Positions 46,908 through 57,400 of a stretch of 64,000 bases of DNA are shown piece by piece. The position numbers and the translations under genes were made by a program. The notes beneath the pieces are model-generated. The model saw nothing but the letters and a program-made list of their open reading frames with translations. It ran no database searches and was not told the DNA's origin. Position 1 is the stretch's first letter; each line of letters starts with the position of its first letter. The DNA comes from Plasmopara viticola (lineage: Eukaryota > Oomycota > Peronosporomycetes > Peronosporales > Peronosporaceae), in contig MBPM02000004.1 of assembly GCA_001695595.3 (NCBI GenBank), forward strand, positions 1,798,001-1,862,000, in the 5' to 3' direction.

Positions 46908-48011
46908 TTATTCCGCAAATAGCACTTCCTTACTGTGTACAATGCTGATGTCATTGTAATGTCGCTTCCAGCTACGAATCACATGGCGTTCGTTGCTATC
47001 TACCGTCCATTCAATCAAACGCGCCCGTCGAGAAAAATCAGGCGCGCCGTATGACCGTCCAAAGCCAGCACCCCCGCCATAGCAAAGCTGAACGCCATCG
47101 ACTAGACAACAGTATTCATTCACATGGTCGTGTCCCACGAACGCCGCCTTGACCTCGTTCATCTTGGATAACGTTGATAACAAGCGCGAATTCATTCCTT
47201 GATCATGAAGTTGCTCGTGCTTCTCGCCGTTGCACTTGTCCTCCGAATACGCAAAGTCGACCAGTGGAATGTGAAAGAACATGACAGCAGGAAGCACTGA
47301 GTCGGCAGTGCTGTGTCTTGCCGCGCGTCCACTCTCTGATAACTCGCGGTAGTAGTCAATTTGACTTTGCTTGATCCAGTCGTATTCGGAGAAAACGTAC
47401 GGGTATTTGGACGTAAGCGCCTCGGCTCCTGAGTCCAGGAAGTACATACGAAAGACAGTTTCATTCTGACCTCCCCAAGCGCCCGCAAGTGGTGCCGACA
47501 CATTAAGCATGTAGTTACCAATGCCGTCTACAGTTTTCGGACCACTAATTGTGTAGGAGTGGCTCTTTTCCGACATCAGTTCGACAATTTTTTCCCGAGA
47601 AAATGATCCTTCTTGGTCGTGATTGCCAAATACCATTCCGTACGGAATTTTGCGGTTTTCGGCCGCTTTAGTCACGGCGTCGATAGCTTGTTGGTGTGAA
47701 CTAGGGCTGAAGACTTGCACATTGTCGCCGGTAAATGCGACAAAGTCAGGCTTTTCTAGGTCGAGCAATTGCTCCATAAATCTGTACGTAAGCGCTTCGG
47801 AACAATTTTGGCTGGCCATGCCCACTGGCACACTTTTGCCACAATTGAAGGTCGGAAGGCCCGTGATATGTAGGTCGGCCAATTGCAAAATTTTGAACAC
47901 CAATGATTGACCGTCTGAACCACTGCGGGCTATTATTGGCGCCTTCTGCGCTGCGACGGCGACCGCACGGAATGCGATCAATGATATTGCTACAACCTGT
48001 ACGAGCTTCAT
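46908..48011 (-). CDS. Secreted calcineurin-like metallophosphatase (Dcr2 / purple acid phosphatase 29-like)
   Basis: A 367-residue intronless protein from ATG 48011. The frame extends 33 codons upstream only from a GTG, and the ATG is followed directly by a clean signal peptide (MKLVQVVAISLIAFRAVAVA), so the ATG is chosen. All metal-ligand motifs of the metallophosphoesterase fold are present in order: DLH (residues 46-48), GDN (95-97), GNHD (129-132), FFHIPL (His near 247) and GHDH (293-296). The phrase VFGNHDQEGSFSRE and the GIGNY.L.V block are typical of the Dcr2/PAP29 subgroup rather than of protein phosphatase 2B. It should act as an extracellular or secretory-pathway phosphatase with a two-metal centre. 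Several N-x-S/T sites are present. No GPI or membrane anchor is visible. Confidence 0.9.
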   Translation of the reverse strand: MKLVQVVAISLIAFRAVAVAAQKAPIIARSGSDGQSLVFKILQLADLHITGLPTFNCGKSVPVGMASQNCSEALTYRFMEQLLDLEKPDFVAFTGDNVQVFSPSSHQQAIDAVTKAAENRKIPYGMVFGNHDQEGSFSREKIVELMSEKSHSYTISGPKTVDGIGNYMLNVSAPLAGAWGGQNETVFRMYFLDSGAEALTSKYPYVFSEYDWIKQSQIDYYRELSESGRAARHSTADSVLPAVMFFHIPLVDFAYSEDKCNGEKHEQLHDQGMNSRLLSTLSKMNEVKAAFVGHDHVNEYCCLVDGVQLCYGGGAGFGRSYGAPDFSRRARLIEWTVDSNERHVIRSWKRHYNDISIVHSKEVLFAE

Positions 48012-48015
48012 TTTT

Positions 48016-48029
48016 AATGAGAAATGACG
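48016..48029 (-). promoter_or_regulatory. Inr-like core promoter element of the phosphatase gene
   Basis: On the minus strand CGTCATTTCTCATT ends a few bases before the ATG at 48011. It fits the oomycete initiator and would give a very short 5' UTR, which also supports the ATG over the upstream GTG. Confidence 0.35.
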
Positions 48030-49056
48030 AATTTGGGAAAGGGATCTGAACGAATTGTTATCTGCCGTTGGTGGCGAAAGTGAGGCCAGCTTGAGTGTTT
48101 TGCGCACCACTTTTCCGCTTAACGACTTGTCATTATTTGAGGCATGACAAATGCTTTTTCTGGCATGTTCATTTGTCGGCCATAAGGAGAGGTATAGCTT
48201 ACAAATTTTCAGCGTGGACAGGATGGCACATCTTCATGAACGAGCAAGTGTTGAGACCATGGAGCTCGAGCATAGTATTGCGGGCCGTATACTTTTAATA
48301 AGAACATGATTATAAGTTTGACCAAATTCATACGATGATAAAAATCCAGTAGGAAGTCACCTGATCTACAGTCATATGATGGCCTCAGCTAAAAAAATGG
48401 ATACGGGTGCTAAAAAAACCTTTTGAAGCTCCAAGCCTCGCAAAAACGGGCCAATAAACTAGGTGCTTAATCGGACTTGGTAGACGACAGGAAAGTTCTT
48501 CAAAATTATTTGGTGGAAGAATAATAATAATTTAAGCGTGAAAATGAGAAGAAATCTTCACGACGCATCAGGAATAAATTACACCATTAATACAAGCTTT
48601 CTTCCGAGCAAGAGGTTACGATGTATTGTGCGTGTACTGATGCTGTGCTGGCTGGAGAAGACACGCCGTCTTAGGTCGGAAGGACAGAAGTGTATAGGGA
48701 ATGCAACTATCAAAAAACGTCCAATCGAGAAAGGTTTGTAACCCTTCATCTGTCCGCGTTGGTTGTCGTTCTATGTTAAATGCACCTTGTCACAAAAATA
48801 TTACCGATTGTCATACGATTTTCGTCCAATATTATGATTGACTAAGAAGAAGGGGTGCAAAAACGCCGAATCGGGATATCAAAGCAAGTTCGTGCGAAAT
48901 TTGCGGAGACAAGTCCAACACTAATAAGTCGGGCCTTGTTTTTGTCATCAACAATAATCCATGTAGCACAAGAGTGCAGCAATTGCTACCATTTCTTTCT
49001 TTTCGTTACTTTAGATTGTGATCAATTCTGTAAAACTGAATCGCGGTAAAGGCGAG
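48030..49056. other. Divergent intergenic region between phosphatase and MFS genes
   Basis: About 1 kb, AT rich, holding both upstream regions. Short frames at 48.1-48.3, 48.54-48.74 and 48.86-49.05 kb have no support. Confidence 0.5.
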
Positions 49057-50574
49057 ATGTCAGTTCTCGTCTCGCACCATGCGGTTTCGGTCTCTCTGTC
49101 ACATTTGCCACAGAAGCCTCTCCATTTTAAAATTGGTATGCTAAATCCTTGTCTATCATGGGTGTACATACGCCTTCTACTGTTCATAGGTGTGAGCAGG
49201 ATGATTCAAGCTGCTGCGCTCGTTCTGCTCGTTTTCACGCGAGTGCTCGTTTTGAAAGACATTAAAATGGGCTCGCATGTCCTCGAAATTATTGGAGTCG
49301 GTCTTTTCATAGGATCAATGGTTGGAGGCCCCATCTTTGGTCAAGTTGCGGATAGATTTGGACGTCGAAATGCCCTTACGAGCGCGATGGTCTTTTCATT
49401 AGCTGGGCTTGCAGTTTCGGCTCACGCGAACAATGAGTTCATGATGATTTTCGGTCGCGTAATTACTGGGTTTGGCTTTGGTGGGCAACTCGCTTCAACG
49501 TTTGTGTTAGTCCAAGAATTGACTCCTCAATCCATGAGTGGATGCGTAGTAGCGCTGGTTGATGCATTTACAGGCCTTGGAGGTTTAGTCGGCGTGATCT
49601 TGGCGTATGCCGTGGCGCCACAGCTGGAATGGCGCACAACGTACTCGATGACATCTGGACTTGCGTTATATGCGTTCGTGCTGTGTTGTTTGGTTCCTGA
49701 GTCCCCGCGTTGGTTGGTTAGTGTAGGCCGTACGGAAGAAGCTCTTGCTATCCTAGAAAAGAATGACCAATTTCGTGGCGCCTTGTCAATTGAAAGAGAC
49801 GATCACAAGCCAGAGCTGCGATCGAACTCTGTTCAGGACTCGCCAACTTTGGTGACAAAGTCTTCGCGATCAAAGCGCCTGACTTTCATGTTGTGGATCT
49901 TGTGGATTATCACGACCTTATCATCCTACGCACTGGGAATCTATGTGCCAACACTGATCAGCATTAACGGCTACAATCTTTTCGCACGTTGGACCACAAT
50001 TAGCATGCTACAGATTGCTCAGGTGGTGGGCTCTGTCGCAGCAGCATCAGTATTGGACGCGTATGGATCTCACCGTTGCTTTGCTGCCTTTGCAACCTTA
50101 GCAGCTACTCTCTCAATTCTACTTAGCTACATGGCTTGGTCTCGTGCAGTTGTCATATCCTTTTCATTTGTGGTGGCGGCTCTACTGTCTGCTTGCTGGA
50201 GCTGTATTTTTACGTACACACCGGTACAGTTCAAGCTGACTCACCGCGGCCGCGGAATGGGATACGCTGTTGGAGTCAGTCGTTTGGCTGCTGTTGGAGG
50301 ATGTTATTTGTACTCTTATATGTATAACACGTTGATTTTATCCGTGTCTATGCTGTGCTGGATTTTTGGTGGACTTTTGATGATAGTTGCAGTTTTAATT
50401 GGTATGATACCTTCTTTTGGTTACCAGCTACTGGCCCAAGAAGACGACACTTCCTTGTGCACTTCGACATCGATTGCTGAATTGGAGAAAAACGTGCCTA
50501 TGAAGAGTAAAGAGAACCAAGGTGCTGATGAAAAATCAGTTGTTGCGACACAATCATGCACTGCAAGTATATAA
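49057..50574 (+). CDS. Major facilitator superfamily transporter
   Basis: A 505-residue intronless protein from ATG 49057; the frame is open 13 codons further to a GTG. About 12 hydrophobic spans in two halves are separated by a hydrophilic loop of about 70 residues in the middle (SPRWLVSVGRTEEALAILEK through SSRSKRLTF). MFS motif A is clear as GQVADRFGRR (about residues 95-104). The PESPRWL block at the end of the N-half is typical of the sugar/organic-cation/SV2-like MFS groups. The C-terminal tail of about 50 residues is hydrophilic and Ser/Glu/Lys rich, probably cytosolic. Substrate cannot be deduced. A shorter start at Met 28 of this call (MLNPCLS) is possible, since the first 27 residues are not membrane-like. 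It is divergent from the phosphatase gene. Confidence 0.85.
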   Translation: MSVLVSHHAVSVSLSHLPQKPLHFKIGMLNPCLSWVYIRLLLFIGVSRMIQAAALVLLVFTRVLVLKDIKMGSHVLEIIGVGLFIGSMVGGPIFGQVADRFGRRNALTSAMVFSLAGLAVSAHANNEFMMIFGRVITGFGFGGQLASTFVLVQELTPQSMSGCVVALVDAFTGLGGLVGVILAYAVAPQLEWRTTYSMTSGLALYAFVLCCLVPESPRWLVSVGRTEEALAILEKNDQFRGALSIERDDHKPELRSNSVQDSPTLVTKSSRSKRLTFMLWILWIITTLSSYALGIYVPTLISINGYNLFARWTTISMLQIAQVVGSVAAASVLDAYGSHRCFAAFATLAATLSILLSYMAWSRAVVISFSFVVAALLSACWSCIFTYTPVQFKLTHRGRGMGYAVGVSRLAAVGGCYLYSYMYNTLILSVSMLCWIFGGLLMIVAVLIGMIPSFGYQLLAQEDDTSLCTSTSIAELEKNVPMKSKENQGADEKSVVATQSCTASI

Positions 50575-51609
50575 TTGCTACCTAAGGCTTTTGGTCAGAT
50601 GATGTTTAGGTAAACGTATCTTTTAGTAAAGTCATACTTTGTACTACCAGCACTTGATTGCAATGTAAGACAATCGAGCTAACTAGATTTTCACATCGTT
50701 TCCTCATGGTTAGCTCAAATCACCGACAATTTCTTACCACTTACAGCTAATTCATAAATTGTCTAGAATGTTTGGAAGGGGAATAACGAAAAGTGTGGGA
50801 GGATTAAAGGCTCCTTGTGTTGTTGGCTATTCTTTCTTTGTGCACAAATAAGGAGCGTGCTAATATGCTGATGCTTATTGAGTACTGTTGCTTTCGAGAG
50901 CGTCCAAATAAATTGTTTTTAGGCTCGGAATCTGCTAGCTCTAATATAAAAATATACTACGAATGTAGAATATTCGAACTCAGATTTGCAGAGCACTACC
51001 GAATTCACTGTCCTCTCTATTCTTTGAAAAATGAACGCAATTTAGATATTTTTTCAGTGGAGAGATGTTGATAAAGCTCGACTGATTGATGATAAATTTC
51101 TAGAAATCATAATGCGATGGTAGTGGCTCTAAGTTAGGGCTGAGCTTAATTTCAAAGCTTGATAGTTTTAGCAGATGAATTTACAAAGTGCTGCTCTTTG
51201 GGGACTTCGAGTTTCAATCGTCGCTAAGTAAACGAATGTTAGTATGACCTTGTGCTACTTTTTTTATTATGCGCTCTTTGATTTCGACAGCATTTTTTTG
51301 CTCAGCGTGATAAATACGTGAGCGTAATGCGACAATTTGTGAACGTCCAGTCAATTAGACTTTCTGTTGAATTTTTGACGACGCTACTGTCCTTCATACT
51401 CGAAGCCACAGGAGGGCTATGGTCGGTCCTTCGTCGTTCGAGTTACTGATGTATAATTTAAATGACATTGAAACACTTGACCTACTAAAGACTCCATTTA
51501 CCGAGACACTACGTCCCTACAGTCCCTTAAGAACTTCGTACTCAAATCACCGTAATACTTGAACGAAATCCACTTATTTATGTGCTTTGATCCCATAAGC
51601 GAGAAAAAT
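50575..51609. other. Intergenic, no supported gene
   Basis: 3' flank of the MFS gene and about 1 kb of AT-rich DNA. The 84-codon frame at 50817 has no ATG-context or motif support. The tandem array starts abruptly after this. Confidence 0.5.
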
Positions 51610-51623
51610 TACTAGCACAAAAG

Positions 51624-51694
51624 TGCGTCGTCTTGAAATCTAGCCCAAAGCATCTCGTAGGCAACGAGATGTTTTACCACTCAAGCGACGGCGC
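51624..51694 (-). tRNA. tRNA-Gly(GCC)-like unit 1, damaged
   Basis: 71 bases. The 7-bp acceptor stem pairs except at one position, the D-loop GTGGTA is intact, and the anticodon stem-loop TCTCG-TTGCC-TA-CGAGA carries anticodon GCC. The T-arm is destroyed (GGCTAGATTTC in place of the B-box GGTTCGATTCC). A TTTT run follows two bases after the discriminator, as in a pol III terminator. Probably a pseudogene. Confidence 0.7.
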
Positions 51695-51980
51695 TTTCTC
51701 ATATGAAAGGATTGCTTTCTGCACCGCTTTACGACAACGCGGAAGGCAAGATTATGCACCCCACATCTTATTTTTTGTCAGCAAAATATTAATCTTTGAC
51801 TTTTTTACCCGTCTCAGACATCAAGCGCTGCTATTGAGACAAGCGTCAAGGTTTGAGCTAGTATGCTTATTTCTTGCAGAAAAAATGTGACGTAGATGGC
51901 TCATATACGTTGGCTCGATGCAGCACCTTAATACAATAATTGGCAGTCAATACGAGGTTCGAAAACTTGCAGCACAAAAG

Positions 51981-52052
51981 TGCGCCGTCCGGGAATGAAT
52001 TTCGGAGCATCTCAATGGCAATGAGATATTATACCACAAGAAACAACGTCGC
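51981..52052 (-). tRNA. tRNA-Gly(GCC)-like unit 2, damaged
   Basis: Anticodon loop with GCC is retained and the 3' acceptor strand ACGGCGC is intact, but the 5' strand has A for C at position 4, the D-arm has an extra base, and the T-loop reads AATTCATTCC, so the B-box is lost. A TTTT run follows. Probably a pseudogene. Confidence 0.65.
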
Positions 52053-52336
52053 TTGGTCAGAAAAGAAATTACTTTTAGCCTTAGATATTTGCACCACTCA
52101 ACAACAACGCAGAAGGCAATAGTAAGCATACCACACACTTTTCTTGTTCGCAAAATGCTCATCTTTGACATTTATACTTGTCATAATTATCAAAAAAAAC
52201 TATTTAGACGGGCGTCAAATTTTAAGCTAGTTGTCTCATTTTCCAGCCAAAAAAATAGTATCGCAGATAGCTTATGTACGCGAAGTTAAATAAAGATTGG
52301 TGGTCAGTGTGAGGTTTAGAAATAGTAGCACAAAAG

Positions 52337-52407
52337 TGCGCCGTCCGAGAATCGAATCTGAGGCATCTCGATGGCAACGAGATGTTTTACTACTAAAGCA
52401 ACGGCGC
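52337..52407 (-). tRNA. tRNA-Gly(GCC)-like unit 3, best preserved
   Basis: 71 bases with a perfect acceptor stem (GCGCCGT with ACGGCGC), a perfect anticodon stem with GCC, TTCGATT T-loop intact and a TTTT run immediately downstream. Weak points are the D-loop (GTAGTA instead of GTGGTA) and a T-stem with two mismatches. Of the six it is the only one with a chance of being expressed; I would still not call it functional. Confidence 0.7.
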
Positions 52408-52706
52408 TCGCTCAGATTGAAGGATTTCTTTTCATCCTGAGCAATCTGCACCGCCCAACGACAACGCAGAAGGCAATAATATGCATCCCACATCTTATTC
52501 TGGTCAGCAAATTCCTGATCTTTGATATTTATATCCGTCTCAGGCACCAAGCGCTGTTAACAAGACAAGCGTCAAGATATGAGCTAGTATGCTCATTTTC
52601 CTGTAAAAAAATATAACGCAGATGACTTATGTACGTTGGCTCGATGGAGCACCTTAATACAATGACTAGTGATCATTATGAGTAATCTAGACAAGAAACA
52701 CAAATA

Positions 52707-52773
52707 TATGTCGTCTGGGATCGAACCCGGGGCGTCTCGTTGGCAACGAGATTTTTTTCTAAAGACACGGCAC
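52707..52773 (-). tRNA. tRNA-Gly(GCC)-like unit 4, damaged
   Basis: The T-arm CCGGGTTCGATCCCAGA contains a perfect B-box and the anticodon loop with GCC is perfect. The D-arm has lost GTGGTA and become an A run, the acceptor 3' strand is degraded (ACGACAT), and the TTTT run is lost. Pseudogene. Confidence 0.65.
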
Positions 52774-53071
52774 TTGCTCAGATCGAAGGATTACTTTTCA
52801 GCCTGAGCAATTTGCACAGCTGAATAACAGCGCAGAAGGCAAGAAAGGGCACCCCACATCTTATTCTTGTCAGCAAAATGCTGACCTTTGCCATTATACC
52901 CGCTTTAAGTATGAAGCACTGTTGTCAAGACAGCCTTCAAGTGTGAAGCTAGTGTCTTCATTTTTTTGCAAAATACCCTGTGACGCAGATGGCTTATGGA
53001 CGTGGGCTTGATGTAGCACCTCAATACAATGACTAATGGTCAACGTGAGGTTTAGCATCTAGAGGCACAAA

Positions 53072-53143
53072 TGCGCGTCATCTGAGATTCAAAACCGGGG
53101 CATCTCGCTAGCAACGAGATAAATTGCACCTCTGACACAGCGC
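53072..53143 (-). tRNA. tRNA-Gly-like unit 5, damaged, anticodon changed
   Basis: The anticodon loop is TTGCTAG, so the triplet would be GCT (Ser), not GCC. Acceptor strands no longer pair properly, the D-arm is altered, and the T-loop reads GGTTTTGAATC. The terminator is reduced to TTT. Pseudogene. Confidence 0.6.
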
Positions 53144-53432
53144 TTGCATAGATCGAAGGATTGCTGTTCCGTTTGAGCAATTTTTAGTGCTTAACAACAA
53201 CGCAGAAGGCAAGAAATTGCATCCCACATCGTATTCTTGTCAGCAAAATGCTGACCTGTGACATTTATACCTGTCTCAGGTATCAAGCACTGTTGTCAAG
53301 ACAGGCGTTAGGTGATAAGCTAGTATATTCATTTTCTTGCTAACAACAGTAATGTTGATGGTGGTCTCGATGTAGCACTTTCGAACAGTGATTGGAGGTC
53401 AATGCGAGGTTCAAAACTTAGTAGCACAAAAG

Positions 53433-53493
53433 TGCGTCGCCTAGAAATCGAACTTGTTGGCAGCGATAGAATTTGGCACTAAAGCAACGGCGT
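53433..53493 (-). tRNA. tRNA-Gly-like unit 6, truncated
   Basis: Only about 61 bases: the acceptor and D-arm beginnings and the T-arm (AGTTCGATTTC) can be traced, but the anticodon 3' stem and variable region are deleted. A TTTT run follows. Pseudogene. Confidence 0.6.
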
Positions 53494-53884
53494 TTGCTTA
53501 AGTCAAAGGATCACTATTCAGCCTGAGCAATCTGCACCTCTCAACAACAACGCAGACGAAGATAATTTGCATCCCACATGCTATTTGTGTCAGCAAAAAG
53601 CTGATCTTTGACATTCATACCCGTCTCAGGCAACAAGCGCTGATATCTAGATGGGCGTCGAATTTAAGCTAGTATGCTAATTTTTTTGCAAAAAAAAACC
53701 GCATCGTGGATGGCATGTGTATGACTTTTTGACGAAAGTGATGATTTCGTAAAGACTATCTGTATCTCTGATGTGTCGACACGGTTGTAAATTAGCGCGA
53801 AAACGTCAATATTGACTTCCAGCAAAGAGACTTACTGATCCGAGCCCCCGATTTGCCAAGTATGGACTAATTCTTGTGCATAAG

Positions 53885-54400
53885 AAGGGCAGTGCTCTTG
53901 CTGTCTTGCCTCTGGCCGACAATGTCAAGCTTTATTATACATTGACCACGGTCCACGACGAGCATTGCTTACTGAATTACGTGTCAGTCCACATGCACTA
54001 TCAGGGTTGTGCTCTTGTTGACTTAGCCTGCAGCCAACTACGCCTTCCATGATTTGCAGTGAATGCTTTAGCGACCACTGCTTAGTGGATAACATTTCAC
54101 AACACGCGTAGTGAAAGGGCCTCGCCCATGCCTTTATAAATCAAAACACCCATTGCATGCACAAAAACCTGTGCTTTACAAGCACCGCTCGTGGTTTTAT
54201 GTCACTTTACGCGGCCTTACGAACCCCAAACCTTCTTACCTTTCCTTTAGCCAACCATGTTACCTGTGATGTATAGAGAATGCTGTGCCTTAAGAGCATC
54301 TCTCAGTGATAAATGTGCCACTTCGCACGTAGTGATTAGGCCTTGGCAACCTGAACACCTATTAGACCATCACTGACATGCAGCGATAATTATTTCCTTG
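53885..54400. repeat. Degenerate tandem repeat, period about 110 bp
   Basis: Units of about 110 bp can be recognised by recurring words in the same order: TGCTTTA, a GACCACTGCTTAGTGG-like inverted word, TTTCAC or TGTCAC, CGCGTAGTGA or CGCACGTAGTGA, GGCCTT or GGCCTC, then AGCCAAC. GCCAAC recurs at about 54033 and 54251 (two periods), with intermediate and partial units near 53918, 54150 and possibly 54390. Unit identity is low. It borders the tRNA-Gly array but is not the same sequence. No frame is kept. Confidence 0.5.
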
Positions 54401-57400
54401 ACTTACGCGCCACTCCACGTCGTTTCCACCAGTGTACGTCTCTGACATGTTAATCCCCAAAGCGATGACAAAATTAGTCTAGTGTCCGAGCCAAAAACAT
54501 CTCAGGCTCCCAACCAGCTTATAAAAGCGCCACTTGAAGCAAAGAGGGTGGCAGCTAAAGTCGTTGCCCTTAAGTCAGCTCAAGAATTTGTGGCCCATTT
54601 GCGACGCCACATCATGGTAAGAAAATCCAAGTCACTGTGTTTGATGTTATATAACGTAAGAAACGCTTCGTCTATATCTATCATTGCGCAAAGATGTCGG
54701 TGAGCGAAAAGTGACAATGCCATGTTAGTGAGCTCGTAGATTCTCAGCATTTATCTTTATTTAACAGTGGAGCGTCGAATCCAGTTACTAGGCGATCCAA
54801 CGTCAATGGTGACAAGAAAGAATTTATTTGAGGGCTTCACAATTGCCTCGACCAGGCTTATTAGCACGATAAGTGGTATAAAGTAGACAGATTGGACTTT
54901 TTTTCACCTCTGAGGTTCGACGAAGCTTTGTTTTTTTCTATTTAATCAGCTAAATATTTCCGTTTCTCGTGTAATGGTCGGCCGCAAAAATTTGGCTCTT
55001 TGTAGTCTACCACGGTTGGTGCAGAGGACACTACGACAGCTTCTGTCGAGTATTACCACAGATGTTGCATATAACATTACCACACACTCGCCAGCAGCTC
55101 GCGAATCTATCTCCCTACCTCCTCGTCACCAGCATAGATGAATATGGGAGCTGTACCCCCTGACACTTCTCAGCTCTGTGAGCCTCTTCTTTCCCGCTTT
55201 GCTGTAAAGCATAAAATAGCTTTCAATATATCATATATGACCTTAAACAAAGGTTGGGTTTGCAATCTGTCCACGAAACTGAATGCTTTCCTCTTACATA
55301 GGACTGCTGGCCATCCCAAGCCAGCAGAGCTCATTCCTTCGAAAGAAAAATTGTCGAATGTCTTTTTCTGGCAAGTTATAAAGAAGCCGTGACTGCATCC
55401 ATTACGCAAAGTTAGTTAACCTTAAGACTTGCAATAGCTGACGTTTCACCTCACTCCAGGTGAAAAATGTCGCCTTGACAAAATAATCGCGCGTAAATCT
55501 CCATTTGCGTGCTGTCCAACAAGCTTCGACATGCCAGAGGCAATCTTGATCACCATGTTCGCCAAAGTGCAAATTTCGTGGTCACTCCGACTTGTTTGAC
55601 TGATACCATGAAATTTTTCCTTCCTTTTCCATATAAGTTCTTACGCTCACTGTAAGTAGGCGAAGCTTCTGCCGTTGGCACTGGCACCAACAACGCAGAT
55701 GACTCGTCGTCTACTGCTAGCGATACTTCAACAGAGCGTTCCTGTAACTGGAAAGTGGCCAAGCAGACCTATCTGCTAATTTGAGCCGTCTTACGTGCCT
55801 TGAGGCAAATAAGCGCACAGATTTGGTTTAATAGATGATAGGTCTGAGCGGGCCATGTGCACATTGACTGCAAGCGTGACTGGGTACAACAGAGCTGGTG
55901 TAACCGTTACCTTAGCGAAAGAGGCTGAGACTAATGAACACTTCTTTCATTATCCACACCTATATAGGGTGTACAAGCGAAGCCAATGTATAGCCGACCA
56001 TGAATGGAGTGGTTAGTCGCTAAACCTGAGGCCGGAAGATACTTTGTTGTATGCGTGTAAATTTCAAAAGAAAGGCAGCCTGAGATATGACATCAAAATG
56101 GACGAGCAATCATACCCGAAAGTGCTACTGCCCTACCCAAATAAGGTGACAGTTGGGTGAGCTGGACGCTCAATGACCGAAACAATCGGTAGGGAATTTG
56201 CTCTTTAAATGGTCGGATAGCTAACATATCTCGCGTTAGTGGTAGCTTAATTATAGCGTGTGAGTCGAGGTGGCATAAATCGCTAAGCCAAATGTGATAC
56301 ATTTGCAAGGCCTGAATAAAGTCAGCTCACAATCTAAATTGTACTATTTATAGAAAATTTGGAACTAAGATATACACTACCTGTTTAAGACATGCATACA
56401 GAGAGACCTGTGACTTGCATTAGCTATAATCTTAAAATAGAGGTAGCAAAACTGAATTGAAGCTCTTTAAGCATTGAGCTACGGCATCCTTGAAGAGATG
56501 CTAGCCTAGCACCTTTTCAAAAAAACGAGAGTACACTTTTTGCCTCGGAGTACAAGATAAGCTGATAAATTGCAAGTCTTGGATGGACCCGACGGAATGC
56601 GGCATTTGGCTATATAAAAATAAGAAGCGATCAGTGCACGTCCCGAAAATTTTTAAGCTATAGATACTCCCTGTAATAGCATCTTTATCCGGAAGATGAC
56701 GAAGCCATCTGCGTCGATAACGCCTGTGTCCCAAGGCAGATGCCCTGCTAAAAGCGAGGAAGAGCGTGATACCTACGAAGGAAAGAAAAAAAAACTTTGG
56801 CTTATAGAGGTATAGATGGCCATGATATCTGCTCCGTTGTAACGAAGCAAGAGAGGAACTCTGGCCGTTTCCAAATGTTGTGGGAAAGCACGCGAATGGA
56901 TACCACGAGCAATACCTCTGTCGAGGCGGAATTACTCACCCGGGATGAGCTAAAACGCCTATCGACGCAAGCTTTCTCGTTTTTTTTAAGTGTTGTGTGT
57001 GGTACGCGTTTTGCAATTGACTGCGTACGGCCCCGGGCTAAATAGAATTAATCATTTAACGCCCAATTTCATTAGAGAAGACCGTAAAAGTGGAAATGAA
57101 TGCCGAGCTAAAATCCAAGGCAGTACGAGTGGTGTAGGCTTGCAGACTCAAAGCTCACGGAAAGATCTAGTCATCATGGCTCTCATCTATGCTGACGAGG
57201 AGAATCTAGACCTTCAAGCTGCTGGCCAGCACATGGGCATCCGCCGATGCTTTGTCTGTGGTGTTGCCCATTAATTGCGCTTAAGAGATCTTCTGCGCCA
57301 AGTGCGCTTATTTTCATCGACGTTTCATACATTAGGTCCTCTGAAAAACGATGTCAGCTGGTAGACTTTAGCAACATTTTTTATATTTTATAAGGGCCTT

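Larger units (their letters stand above)
51610..53730 (-). repeat. Tandem array of six 350-370-bp units, each with a tRNA-Gly(GCC)-derived gene
   Basis: Six units repeat head to tail; their tRNA 5' ends, read on the minus strand, lie at 51694, 52052, 52407, 52773, 53143 and 53493 (spacings 358, 355, 366, 370 and 350). Outside the tRNA part the units also share spacer words in fixed order: GCACC, CAACAACGCAGA.GGCA, CATCCCACATCTTATT, GTCAGCAAAATGCTGA, TTTGACATTTATACCCGTCTCAG, CAAGCGCTG, GCGTCAAG, and a GCAGATGGCTTATGTACG-type block. The whole 350-bp unit, not only the tRNA, was therefore duplicated. Divergence between units is scattered, so the array is old. Seen directly by comparing the units. 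Confidence 0.9.

Noticed and set aside
51633..52616. Plus-strand frames of 60-85 codons sharing LRHQALL.RQAS and similar words
   Set aside because: They recur because the tandem units recur; frames are not conserved between units.
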